Below are positions 15,711-24,867 of a stretch of 31,469 nt of DNA, piece after piece. Source of the DNA: Acidobacteria bacterium UBA2990. GTDB taxonomy: Bacteria; Acidobacteriota; Vicinamibacteria; Vicinamibacterales; UBA8438. The notes under the pieces are model-generated. The model made no database searches, had not been told where the DNA came from, and was given only the letters and a program-made list of their open reading frames with translations. Every line of letters starts with the position of its first letter. Position 1 is the stretch's first letter. The DNA lies in assembly GCA_002347025.1 (NCBI GenBank), contig DEAE01000014.1, forward strand, positions 140,502-171,970, read 5' to 3'. Both the position numbers and the translations under genes were made by a program.

Positions 15711-17145
15711 GTCGGCCCTGCCTGTCATTATCGTTGCTGGAATCCTGGAGTTATGTCCAATTGTTGATGCTGCATCCGGTCAGGCAGAAGGAGTGGGGCA
15801 ACCAGCGACGACTGCCGAGGTCGAGGCTTGGGGGTCCATCGTGGGTCCAGATGGGACTGGATTGCCTCCTGGTGGCTCAACGGCGACAGAAGGCCGACTA
15901 CTCTACGACCGCCAGTGTGCCGCTTGTCACGGGTTGACCGGGCAGGAGGGCCCTGACCCCAGACTGGCAGGAGGGGTCGGATCGTTGGGTGGTGAGGAAC
16001 CCAGTAAAACTGTGGGGAGCTACTGGCCTGCAGCAACGACTTTGTGGGATTACGTGAATCGGGCAATGCCTTTCAATCGGCCGGGGTCACTTGCCGTCGA
16101 TGATGTGTATGCGGTGGTAGCTTATGTACTGTATCTCAACGGTCTTGTTGGTGAAAACCAGTTGATTGATGGCGACACGCTGCCACAGATAGAGATGCCC
16201 AACCGCGATGGCTTCGTTCCAGACCCGCGTCCGGACCTTGCCAACACAAGTTTCCAGACAGCCTGGGGTGACCCGAATCTGCAGGGTGTTTGGTCCTACG
16301 CGACCATTACCCCGCTGCAGCGACCAGTCCATCTGGAAGGGAGAACGTTTTTGAGTGATGAAGAGGTCGCGGCGCAGAACCGGGACTCTGCCATCCGAGC
16401 GACGTCTGAACGTCGCAATGGGCTAACCCCAGAGCGTGATCTCAGTCTCGCCTATAATCAGGTCTGGTGGGACAGGGGAGACTCCACGGGCCGGACTTCG
16501 CTCATCGTGGACCCTTCGGATGGTCGACTGCCGGGTTTGACCCCAGAGGGCCGCCGCCGGCAGGAGGCACAAGAAGTTGCTCGGCGTGAGCATCCCTACG
16601 ATTCTTGGGAAGATCGGCCTCTTCAGGAGCGCTGTATGACCTACCAGCGGGTGCCTCCAGTTCCCTCTGGCTACAGCAATACCTATCAGATCCTTCAGGT
16701 GCCGGGTTTTGTCGTCATTCTCAATGAGATGATCCACGACGTGCGGATTGTTCCACTTGGTGACCGGCCGAAGGTTAGCGAGCGGGTTCGCCAATGGAAT
16801 GGTGATTCCCGAGGGCGCTGGGAAGGTAAAACGCTAGTCGTAGAGACCTCGCACTACCGAGGCCAGACGACGTGGCGGGGGTTTCCTGGCAGTTCGAATT
16901 TGAAGGCCGTCGAGCGATTTACACGTGTAGACCCTGGAAGAATCCACTACCGCTACACGATCTATGATGAGACCATCTATACGCGTCCCTTTACTGTTGA
17001 ACTCCCGCTCGTGAGTCCACCTGAATATGTAGTCTATGAATATGCATGCCACGAGGGCAATTATTCCATTGCCAACGTTTTAGCTGGTGCGCGTGTCCAG
17101 GAACGCTCCGTTCGGTCTGGAGTCTCGGCTGATCTCAAAGACTGA
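15703..17145 (+). CDS. SoxD-like cytochrome c fused to a secreted LQGVW-family domain
   Basis: A 480-residue exported protein with two parts. Residues 1 to about 165 follow SoxD: signal peptide, TAEVEAWGSIVGPDGTGLP, heme motif CAACH, SKTVGSYWPAATTLWDYVNR and AMPF, PGSLAVDDVYAVVAYVLYLNG, then LPQIEMPNRDGFV. From about residue 190 to the end it is an unnamed domain beginning AWGDPNLQGVWSYATITPLQRP and including QWNGDSRGRWEGKTLVVET and YEYACHEGNYSI. The same domain stands alone at 30482-31468. ATG 15703 is preferred over ATG 15697 because GGTGGAG then sits seven bases upstream. It overlaps soxC by eight bases. Electron acceptance from SoxC is likely; the function of the C-terminal domain is unknown. 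Confidence 0.88.
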   Translation: MCRSALPVIIVAGILELCPIVDAASGQAEGVGQPATTAEVEAWGSIVGPDGTGLPPGGSTATEGRLLYDRQCAACHGLTGQEGPDPRLAGGVGSLGGEEPSKTVGSYWPAATTLWDYVNRAMPFNRPGSLAVDDVYAVVAYVLYLNGLVGENQLIDGDTLPQIEMPNRDGFVPDPRPDLANTSFQTAWGDPNLQGVWSYATITPLQRPVHLEGRTFLSDEEVAAQNRDSAIRATSERRNGLTPERDLSLAYNQVWWDRGDSTGRTSLIVDPSDGRLPGLTPEGRRRQEAQEVARREHPYDSWEDRPLQERCMTYQRVPPVPSGYSNTYQILQVPGFVVILNEMIHDVRIVPLGDRPKVSERVRQWNGDSRGRWEGKTLVVETSHYRGQTTWRGFPGSSNLKAVERFTRVDPGRIHYRYTIYDETIYTRPFTVELPLVSPPEYVVYEYACHEGNYSIANVLAGARVQERSVRSGVSADLKD

Positions 17146-17292
17146 GGTATGCGGCAAACAAGGATGTTGATGCCTGTCTTGGACAAGTGTTCGATCTGGT
17201 TAGTCTATGCGAGTGTTGATACGGTGAGCCAAGTGGGGCATTCAAGAACTTGCCCTGCAATGGATAATGGTGGCCCTATCCTGTGTGCTGTT

Positions 17293-18735
17293 TTAGCGTC
17301 TTGGATCCTGCCAGGGCGTACGTTGTAGAAGCTCTCCACTGCCAGGGCTACCCGTGATCTCGCGGTTCTGATAAACGATCTCTCCACGCCGGAGTGTCAT
17401 GGTCGGCCAGCCAGTGACTACCTTTCCGGCATGGACCGAGTACCTGCTGGCAGAGAGCATATCTTCATTGCGGATCGTTCGTGTCTCGGCTGGGTCCCAA
17501 ACCGTTAGATCGGCATCAGAACCGACAGCGATTGTTCCCTTCCGCGGGTACAATCCAAACAGCTTAGCTGGATTCGTTGCGGTGACCTCGACGAAACGCT
17601 CAAGGGTGATACGGCCAGTCCGGACACCCTCCGAGAAGATCATCGGTAGCATCTCCTGTAGGTTGCTCATCCCTGCTCGGTGTCTGACGACGGTCTGTGA
17701 GGGATCTAGCTTTTCTTCTCGAGTGTAGGCGACGTGGTCAGACCCGATGACGTGGATACTTCCTCGGGCAATTCCTTCCCAGAGCGCATCTTGGTCGCTC
17801 AGTGTTCGTAAAGGTGGTTGGCCGATGTAGAGCCCGGGGTTTGGACCGCTGAAGCGTTCACGGGTTAGGTGGAGATAGAGTGGGCGTGTCTCTACGAAAA
17901 CCGGTAGGCCTCGTGCTTGAGCGTTTTCGGCTACCTGTAGTGCCCGTGCAGATGACAAGTGGACGATATAGATTGGGCTTCCGGTGACTTCGGCCATTGC
18001 CACAGCGCGTTGGGTTGCGGCTACCTCAGCTGAGACCGGACGGGCATCACCAAAGAACTCAAGGGAACCCCTTCCCATAGCGACCAGTCTGCTGGCTGTG
18101 GCTTCTATGATGGCTGCATCTTCGCAATGGAGCATCGTGAGTAGGCCTCTCGAGTTGGCGGCGTACATCATTGTCAAGAAGCCTGGTGCATTGCGGTCAA
18201 ACGAGGGACGAACCATGAATATCTTGACACTCGTCTGCCCTGCGCTCACTAGCGCCGAGAGAGTGTCTGCCGTAGCGCTTGTGGGGTCCGAGATAATCGG
18301 GTGGAAAATAACGTCTGCGATCGACTGGGTCTCGATTTGATTAGTGGCTCTGGTGAGCGCTTCAATTGGCGACTCCCCAGGTTGGACTCCGCCAAAATTT
18401 GAGATTGTCGTAATGCCACCGGCGAGTGCGGCCGCTGACCCAGAAGTGTAGTCGTCCACCCGGTTCCCCCCGAGGTGGACATGAGGGTCGATGCCACCTG
18501 GGAGCACAAGATGATGCTCGGCATCTATTTCGAGAGTGCGTTCGTCTCGTGCTGTTAAACCGGTACCAATTTCAGCAATGGTGCTGCCGACTATGCGGAT
18601 GTCGGCAGTTCGCTGACCCCCGGCCGTGACGATGTCACCATCTCGGATGATAGTTTCAGTCTGAGGTTGAGCTACTGCGATGGGTACGCTGCAGGTAAGT
18701 GTCCAGATGAGTAACATTCTGTAGTGCAAAGCCAT
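17293..18735 (-). CDS. Exported dihydropyrimidinase/hydantoinase-family amidohydrolase
   Basis: A 480-residue cyclic amidohydrolase with a signal peptide (LLIWTLTCSVPIAVAQ), unusual because D-hydantoinases and dihydropyrimidinases are normally cytosolic. The complete binuclear metal set is visible: DPHVHLGG (His85, His87), SVKIFM (carbamylated Lys171), LHCED (His203), IVHLSS (His259) and GSDHVAY (Asp333), with spacing close to the family's. RKGTIAVGSDADLTVWDP and the terminal beta-sandwich are present. ATG 18735 is preferred over ATG 18750 because AGGGA lies seven bases upstream. It is the last gene of a minus-strand run after the Ldi-family protein and CvpA, but 238 bases separate it from CvpA. 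It would hydrolyse a cyclic amide or imide in the periplasm; the substrate is unknown. Confidence 0.92.
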   Translation of the reverse strand: MALHYRMLLIWTLTCSVPIAVAQPQTETIIRDGDIVTAGGQRTADIRIVGSTIAEIGTGLTARDERTLEIDAEHHLVLPGGIDPHVHLGGNRVDDYTSGSAAALAGGITTISNFGGVQPGESPIEALTRATNQIETQSIADVIFHPIISDPTSATADTLSALVSAGQTSVKIFMVRPSFDRNAPGFLTMMYAANSRGLLTMLHCEDAAIIEATASRLVAMGRGSLEFFGDARPVSAEVAATQRAVAMAEVTGSPIYIVHLSSARALQVAENAQARGLPVFVETRPLYLHLTRERFSGPNPGLYIGQPPLRTLSDQDALWEGIARGSIHVIGSDHVAYTREEKLDPSQTVVRHRAGMSNLQEMLPMIFSEGVRTGRITLERFVEVTATNPAKLFGLYPRKGTIAVGSDADLTVWDPAETRTIRNEDMLSASRYSVHAGKVVTGWPTMTLRRGEIVYQNREITGSPGSGELLQRTPWQDPRR

Positions 18736-18973
18736 GCTGGATTCCCTCATTCTGGTGCGGTCGAACCTTCTGAGAAGATTGAAGGTTTCCGACAGTATGG
18801 TTTAGGACTTATCCTTTGGTCCGGTAGTGTCCTGTGAGTTGTTCGCAATAGAGGCTCAACGCTTGACCCTTGCTGACATTGACTTCAGCCTAACCCGAAT
18901 CTGGGATTAATGCAGCTAGTTGAGGTCTGCCAGAAGGCAAACTGGATATCGACCTGTTGGTTTACAGGATGGC

Positions 18974-19528
18974 TTACAGTGTTGTTTGGTCTGATTCGAG
19001 GAGTCGCTGTTGCCATTGTTGGCGGAGAGAGTCCATCTTGTTTCGGTAGCGGATTGCGAGGTCTTCTGGGACTAGTTGAGTGGCGAGGTCTGCCACCAGT
19101 GTTACATACGGTGCGAATACCGAGTGCCGGAGCACAGTGTCCCCAGATGGTGCATAGGCAAGACCTGGCAGGATTATCAGCCCAGCAGTCAGCAATGCTG
19201 CCAAGAGGCCTGCTGTTCCACCGGCTAGCCGGTCGGCCCAACTCAACATCGCTGCCTTGAGCAGTCTGCGAAGTAGGTAAGCGAGGAATGCTCCAGCCAG
19301 CATCGTTCCAAGGAAGAGTGATAAGTAAGAGATGAGACTGGCTATGGGGTCAGGTATCTGGACGATCCCATTGATTGTAGCGGCTACTTTCTGATGAGAC
19401 TGTGCCGCGATGATGAACGCTGCAATCAACGCACATACCCCGATGAGTAAGCGTACTAGCCCCTTCAAGAGCCCGACCACCCCTAAGACACTAATTAAGA
19501 TCAGTAGGAAAATATCGAAGGCGTTCAT
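18974..19528 (-). CDS. cvpA: CvpA-family membrane protein
   Basis: A 184-residue protein with four hydrophobic segments: FLLILISVLGVVGLLKG, LIGVCALIAAFIIAA, SLFLGTMLAGAFLAYL and GLLAALLTAGLIILPG. The N-terminal half has the CvpA pattern (short acidic start, G-x-x-KG after the first helix, and LSWADRLAGGTAGLLAAL in the middle). The C-terminal tail is charged and probably cytoplasmic. CvpA proteins are linked to colicin V production and envelope stress tolerance in enterobacteria, but their molecular function is not settled. It starts 38 bases after the stop of the Ldi-family gene, so the two are likely co-transcribed. Confidence 0.85.
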   Translation of the reverse strand: MNAFDIFLLILISVLGVVGLLKGLVRLLIGVCALIAAFIIAAQSHQKVAATINGIVQIPDPIASLISYLSLFLGTMLAGAFLAYLLRRLLKAAMLSWADRLAGGTAGLLAALLTAGLIILPGLAYAPSGDTVLRHSVFAPYVTLVADLATQLVPEDLAIRYRNKMDSLRQQWQQRLLESDQTTL

Positions 19529-19566
19529 AGGTATCCATTCTCATCTCCGGTTACGAGTCGGTGTTG

Positions 19567-21366
19567 CTAGGCGCTACAGCACGGGCATGTCGGACCTTCT
19601 GGTGAGAAGCTACTCGTAGCGCTGTTCATGATTTTCATTTTCTGGGGTTTGGGTTGAACTGGAGTAGCTGGGCCAGTTCCTCCAGCGAAGGTCTGATGGC
19701 GGCGCTGACCTCTCGCCAAGTTGGCCTGCTGGGCCAAACCACGATATCCAGTGTAAATCTGATACTGGTGTAGGTCGTTCTTGGCATCGAGACGGATCGA
19801 GGTGGGACCGTCGATGGAGAACCGGGTAAATGGTTCTCCATCACATAGAATAAACGCGGTGCTTGCATCGGGAAGATTGGTGACGCGCCAATTTGTATCG
19901 AGCCCTCGTCTATCTGGTGAAGCGGCATAAGTTCCTACGTAAAGTGTGGCGCTGTTCGGGTCATTCCATGCCTGAAACACACCCACTGACGGAAAATCAA
20001 TGCCTTCGACGGTTGGAGCACCGAATTTATCCAGGTGAGGTGCGTCAAAGGCCCGGTACCAGCTGTCTCCGGTGCCTACCTCTGCGACCATCAGGCTGGC
20101 GCTACGTTGTCCTCGTGGATACGCTTCATTGAGACCAAACCACCATCCGAATTTTTCGTCGAACTCGCCAAAAAAGCGCGGGTCGTAGTCCCGTTCGGCC
20201 GCAGCGCGTAATCTGGTGACAGCGGTGTGGTCTCCCAACTCACGGGCCATGACTAGACCAGTGGCCGAGGCTCGAATTTTTGCTTGTGGGTCGTTCCATC
20301 CAAGAGCAGCGGCTGCGGACTCGTAGATTGTTGTTGCCAGCTCACGGTCTTGGGGTAGAAGCAAGAACGAGACACCCACTCCGGCTCCTGGTCCACCATT
20401 TGCTTTGTGGTTAACAACCGGGTCGTAGTAACTGGTGATCCATTCAAGGTGCCCATTTGATCCGATGGCCATGTAATTAGTTTTGGCGTATTCAAGCCAT
20501 CCTTCTACTGCACGATGAGTGCCGCGGTCGAAGAGCTTGTCGTAGAGGTGTAACCCGAGGCCAGCGGCACTGTTACAGGGAAACCAGATCTTCGTGTTTT
20601 CGCACTGTGGGCCTTCTGGGTGTTCACGGTATTGCCGCTCGAGGAGAGCCGCGATCCGATGTTGGTCCCATTCGAATTGTTCGTCGCCGTAACCGGTTAC
20701 CGTGAACGGACGTTCGTATTTTGAATCCCCAGAGATATATTTGTAGATGCTGAGTACTAAGTTGAACCATCCACGAAAGAAAAGGTTGCCCTCTGACCCT
20801 ATTGGGTCTGGCGATAACCCCCACGGTTCGATTCCGTTGGCGGTCCAGCCTATTCGGTTGTAGCGGCCGCGCAGTCGCTCGGGGATGGCCTGCATTACTC
20901 GGTCTGGGTAGTTGGCTCGCCGTGGGTCATCACCTATTTGGGTGAGCCAGTCGACCGCTCCCCAGTAAGTCGGATAACGACTGGCGAGGCCATCAGCGAC
21001 CCTGGTGTAGGCCTCGCGCCAGGCTGGGGTTTGGTCGGCCATCAGCAAGAGTGCGTAAGATGAATTGTGCAGGTCGAAACGGGGGTAGCTCGTCACTACG
21101 GGGTTCGAATATCTATCCCACCACTGGTGCGGAACGCCATCTGCGCTCCAGTCGTCCGGGGTCGTGGTTTTGTCCCAGAGGAAGCGTAGCCATCCAAGGG
21201 TGCGGCGGTTGAGCGTGGGATAGATCGAACGTGGCGTCTCTTGGGAAGAGAGTAAGCTAGGCGTTCTTTGCCCGGTGAGTGATTCTTGTGAGAGTGTGGT
21301 GACGCCGGCGGCGGCACCGAATTGTTTGACGAATGTGCGACGCGAGTGCTTGTTCTGAATATTCAT
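19567..21366 (-). CDS. Tat-exported linalool dehydratase-isomerase (Ldi) family protein
   Basis: A 599-residue protein with a Tat signal (SRRTFVKQFGAAAGVTTLS). The central part follows the Ldi fold: GLSPDPIGSEGNLFFRGWFN, LSIYKYISGDSKYERPF, and ECENTKIWFPCNSAAGLGLHLYDK in pieces. Cys255 and Cys264 are nine residues apart, as are Cys171 and Cys180 of Castellaniella Ldi. MARELGD and WFGLNE follow. By my recollection of that enzyme, catalytic His129 lies in a KGHLNL segment; the equivalent here is RGWFNL, so His is replaced by Trp200. The protein is about 200 residues longer than Ldi and ends in a Cys-rich tail (CPCC). It leads a run with cvpA. True linalool chemistry is doubtful. Confidence 0.82.
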   Translation of the reverse strand: MNIQNKHSRRTFVKQFGAAAGVTTLSQESLTGQRTPSLLSSQETPRSIYPTLNRRTLGWLRFLWDKTTTPDDWSADGVPHQWWDRYSNPVVTSYPRFDLHNSSYALLLMADQTPAWREAYTRVADGLASRYPTYWGAVDWLTQIGDDPRRANYPDRVMQAIPERLRGRYNRIGWTANGIEPWGLSPDPIGSEGNLFFRGWFNLVLSIYKYISGDSKYERPFTVTGYGDEQFEWDQHRIAALLERQYREHPEGPQCENTKIWFPCNSAAGLGLHLYDKLFDRGTHRAVEGWLEYAKTNYMAIGSNGHLEWITSYYDPVVNHKANGGPGAGVGVSFLLLPQDRELATTIYESAAAALGWNDPQAKIRASATGLVMARELGDHTAVTRLRAAAERDYDPRFFGEFDEKFGWWFGLNEAYPRGQRSASLMVAEVGTGDSWYRAFDAPHLDKFGAPTVEGIDFPSVGVFQAWNDPNSATLYVGTYAASPDRRGLDTNWRVTNLPDASTAFILCDGEPFTRFSIDGPTSIRLDAKNDLHQYQIYTGYRGLAQQANLARGQRRHQTFAGGTGPATPVQPKPQKMKIMNSATSSFSPEGPTCPCCSA

Positions 21367-21591
21367 ACCGGCCGCCAGTCTTGGATAGTGACTATATTAT
21401 GAAGGTGCATGATCGAGTGTGCCGTTTTACTTGCGAAGAATCCATTTCATAGTAAATCTATTGGGACAGTGGGAGATATAGATAATCTCGTCATTTCTGG
21501 TTAATCACGGTGGAGTGTGAACATGGCCCTTGGTGAAGCGTGTAAGCGTTCCGCTCTGTGACGGCGTCTGGATACTAGTAAGAGGGTTCCG

Positions 21592-24500
21592 ATGTACAGC
21601 ATGGTTGAATGGTTCGCACGAAATAGCGTCGCGGCAAATCTCTTAATGGTGCTTATTGTAGTGACCGGTGTCATAACGGTCTTCACCGTCAATGAAGAGA
21701 TCATGCCAGAGATAGAGCTTGATCGAGTCGTTGTCGAGGTGCCTTATCTTGGCGCAGCTCCTGAGGAGGTTGAATCGGCCGTTTGTGTGCGCATTGAAGA
21801 AGCCATCCAAGGGATCGATGGCATCAAGGAGATCCAGTCGACGGCGGCCGAGGGAATGGGCGTGGTGGTGGTGGAATTGGAACTTGGTGCTGATGCTCGA
21901 AAGGTTGTCGACGATATCAAGACTAACGTTGATGCAATTACGACCTTCCCGGTTGAAACCGAGAAACCTGTCGTACGCGAGTTGACGCGTCGCATTCAGG
22001 TCACAGATGTCGCAGTGACCGGTGTGACGGACCCGTTGATGCTTAAGTCGGTAGCTGAACGGGTTCGGGATGAACTGACCACCTTGCCAGGCGTCACTTA
22101 TGTCGAGCTTGTCAGTGCTCCTCCCTATGAAATATCTATCGAGGTTTCAGAAGTAGCGCTCCGACGGCATGGTCTCACGTTTGATCAAGTTGCTGATGCT
22201 GTCCGTGGGTCTTCCCTCGACCTGCCAGGGGGGGCTGTGCGTACGGAAGGTGGTGAGATTCTCCTCCGCACAATTGGCCAGGTATATCGTGGACAGGATT
22301 ACGAGAACTTGATGCTGTGGACACAGCCCGATGGAAGCCGGTTGCTGTTAGGTGATGTGGCCAATGTTGTGGATGGGTTCGCTGAAACCGATCAGTTCGC
22401 TCGTTTCGATGTTGAGCCGACGATCATGGTTTCGGTCTTCCGGACCGGAGACCAGAGCACGATCGATATCGCTGCCAGCGTGCAGGATTATGTCGATTCG
22501 TCTCAGGAACGTTTCCCTCAAGGGGTGACGCTTACCGTGTGGCGAGATACGGCCCAGACGCTGGGGGCTCAGCAGACTTTGATGTTTCGAAACGGTCTAA
22601 CCGGGTTCGTTCTGGTGTTCGTCGTGCTTACCCTGTTTTTAGAACTGAGGCTTGCGTTTTGGGTTAGCCTCGGCATTCCGATCTCGTTCCTCGGGGCCAT
22701 CGCGTTTATGCCGATCCTCGGTGTGTCTGTCAACATGATGTCGTTGTTTGCCTTTATATTGGTTCTCGGCATCATCGTGGATGATGCGATCATCGTCGGT
22801 GAGAACATTTTTCGACACCAAGAGGGTCATGGCGATAGCCTGCGTGGGTCAATTGAAGGTGGGCAGGAAATCGCAAAGCCGGTGGTTTTCGCTGTTCTGA
22901 CGACGGTGGCTGCTTTTTCCCCACTGATGTTTGTGCCAGGCATGATGGGGAAGATGTTTCGTGTTATTCCACTTATCGTAATTCCGTGCCTCCTGTTTTC
23001 TCTGGTGGAATCGCTCAATATCCTGCCGGCTCATCTTTCCCATCGACCGAACCCGGGACGGCCTGGACGATGGCGGCGAATTCAAGCACGTTTCGCTGAC
23101 GGCCTGAAATTGTTCGCTCAGCAGGTCTATCAGCCTTTTCTTGAAGTGGCACTTAAGTGGCGCTATTTAACAGTGGCTACGGCAGTTGCGACAATGATAT
23201 TGACGATTGGTCTCGTTCTCTCCGGTCGTCCGAGTTTCCAGTTTTTTCCATCGGTTGAGGCCAACATAATCATGGCGTCGGTCACGATGCCTCAGGGGAC
23301 ACCTGTGGAAGTTACATCCCGGGCGGTGGCGCAGCTGGAAGCTGGGGCGGCTCGGTTTCGACAGACGTTGCTTGAGGAGACTGGACAGGACTACATTCGT
23401 CACCTCTCGTCAGCGGTTGGGGACCAGCCGATGGCCGCCCGGCGCGCTGGGCCAGGGTCCGCAGCAGGGGCCGGGCACCTCGGTGAGGTACTCATTGAAC
23501 TGATCCCCTCTGAGACCCGTACCTATAACAGTGAGCAATTGGGAAATATGTGGCGTGAGTTGACCGGCCAGATTCCGGAAGCAGTTGATGTCAACTTCAA
23601 CATGTCAATGATGGGTCCAGGTGAGGATATCGACGTACAGCTGGCTGGGCCGGACCTCGATGAACTACAGACCTTAGCTGCTGACCTCAAGGGACATTTG
23701 GCCGGGTATCCCGGTGTGTACGATATCTCCGATTCCTTCAGACCTGGGAAGGCGGAAATGAAGCTGGGTATCAAACCGGCTGCGGAAATTCTTGGACTGA
23801 CCCTTGAGGATTTGGGGCGGCAGGTGCGACAGGCATTCTACGGTGAGGAAGCTCAGAGGATTCAGCGGGCTCGAGATGACGTTCGTGTTATGGTGCGCTA
23901 CCCGCGTGATGGACGTCGATCGCTTGGGGACCTCACGAATATGCGTATTCGAACACCTGACGGTGGGGAGGTGCCCTTCAGCCAGGTTGCGACCGTTGAG
24001 CCTGGACGAGGCTTTGCAGCGATAACTAGGGTCGATCGCAACAGAGCGGTCAATGTGACTGCCGCTGTGGACCCAGATGTTAACTCTTCAGCTGAGGTTG
24101 CCGCGGACCTTCAGATGCGCGTACTTCCGGAGTTGCTGGAGCAACACGCGGGGGTCTTTTATGCATTTGGAGGGGCGCAAGCCGAAGTGGCAGATGGTGT
24201 CGGGGGACTCCAGCGAGGCTTCACGCTGGCCTTGTTGGTGATCTTTGCCCTGCTGGCGGTGCCGCTTAAGTCGTATGTGCAACCTTTGATTATTATGAGC
24301 GCTATCCCCTTTGGGCTGGTGGGCGCCGTGTGGGGCCATTTGTTTATGGGCCTCGACGTGACGATGATGTCGATGTTTGGACTTGTCGCGCTGGCGGGTG
24401 TTGTCGTCAACGATAGCTTGATCATGGTCGATTTCATTAACCGCCAGAGAGAGGTTCACTCGGATATTGGTGCTGCGGTACGCGAGGCCGGACTGTTTCG

Positions 24501-24744
24501 TTTTCGCCCGATTGTATTGACCTCGTTTACAACCTTTTTTGGGTTGGTTCCGTTGATGTTGGATAGAAGTTTCGATGCAGCTATGGTGATTCCGATGGCT
24601 GTCTCGTTGGCGTGGGGTGTCCTTTTCGCCACGGCAATTACCCTGATTCTGGTACCGACCATCTACGTCATTCTTGAAGACTTTCGAGCGGTGACAAGTA
24701 GACTGGCTGGTCGGGGTAAGCCGATCCCAGTGGCGTCTTCCTGA
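21592..24744 (+). CDS. RND efflux transporter permease
   Basis: A 1050-residue inner-membrane permease of the AcrB-like RND superfamily with the usual duplicated layout: twelve hydrophobic helices and two large periplasmic loops. The first half opens with MVEWFARNSVAANLLMVLIV and has LGIIVDDAIIVGENIFRH near residue 396, where the Asp pair matches the proton relay of AcrB TM4. The second half has GVVVNDSLIMVDFINRQ near residue 939, so Asn-Asp replaces the Lys of AcrB TM10. VPYLGAAPEEVESAV and IQGIDGIKEIQSTA are porter-domain signatures. An AGAGGG site precedes the ATG. No membrane-fusion or outer-membrane partner is adjacent, so it must pair with genes elsewhere. Substrate unknown. Divergent from the Ldi-family gene. 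Confidence 0.95.
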   Translation: MYSMVEWFARNSVAANLLMVLIVVTGVITVFTVNEEIMPEIELDRVVVEVPYLGAAPEEVESAVCVRIEEAIQGIDGIKEIQSTAAEGMGVVVVELELGADARKVVDDIKTNVDAITTFPVETEKPVVRELTRRIQVTDVAVTGVTDPLMLKSVAERVRDELTTLPGVTYVELVSAPPYEISIEVSEVALRRHGLTFDQVADAVRGSSLDLPGGAVRTEGGEILLRTIGQVYRGQDYENLMLWTQPDGSRLLLGDVANVVDGFAETDQFARFDVEPTIMVSVFRTGDQSTIDIAASVQDYVDSSQERFPQGVTLTVWRDTAQTLGAQQTLMFRNGLTGFVLVFVVLTLFLELRLAFWVSLGIPISFLGAIAFMPILGVSVNMMSLFAFILVLGIIVDDAIIVGENIFRHQEGHGDSLRGSIEGGQEIAKPVVFAVLTTVAAFSPLMFVPGMMGKMFRVIPLIVIPCLLFSLVESLNILPAHLSHRPNPGRPGRWRRIQARFADGLKLFAQQVYQPFLEVALKWRYLTVATAVATMILTIGLVLSGRPSFQFFPSVEANIIMASVTMPQGTPVEVTSRAVAQLEAGAARFRQTLLEETGQDYIRHLSSAVGDQPMAARRAGPGSAAGAGHLGEVLIELIPSETRTYNSEQLGNMWRELTGQIPEAVDVNFNMSMMGPGEDIDVQLAGPDLDELQTLAADLKGHLAGYPGVYDISDSFRPGKAEMKLGIKPAAEILGLTLEDLGRQVRQAFYGEEAQRIQRARDDVRVMVRYPRDGRRSLGDLTNMRIRTPDGGEVPFSQVATVEPGRGFAAITRVDRNRAVNVTAAVDPDVNSSAEVAADLQMRVLPELLEQHAGVFYAFGGAQAEVADGVGGLQRGFTLALLVIFALLAVPLKSYVQPLIIMSAIPFGLVGAVWGHLFMGLDVTMMSMFGLVALAGVVVNDSLIMVDFINRQREVHSDIGAAVREAGLFRFRPIVLTSFTTFFGLVPLMLDRSFDAAMVIPMAVSLAWGVLFATAITLILVPTIYVILEDFRAVTSRLAGRGKPIPVASS

Positions 24745-24867
24745 GCAGGTCCTGTTGACACCGGAGGTTTGCGTCCCTGTTTACTTGTGCTGTCTGTGCC
24801 GGGGAATCACTCTTGAGCGAGATCAATCCTGTGGATTGGGTTTGGCGCGGAGGTTAGTCCACACCTT

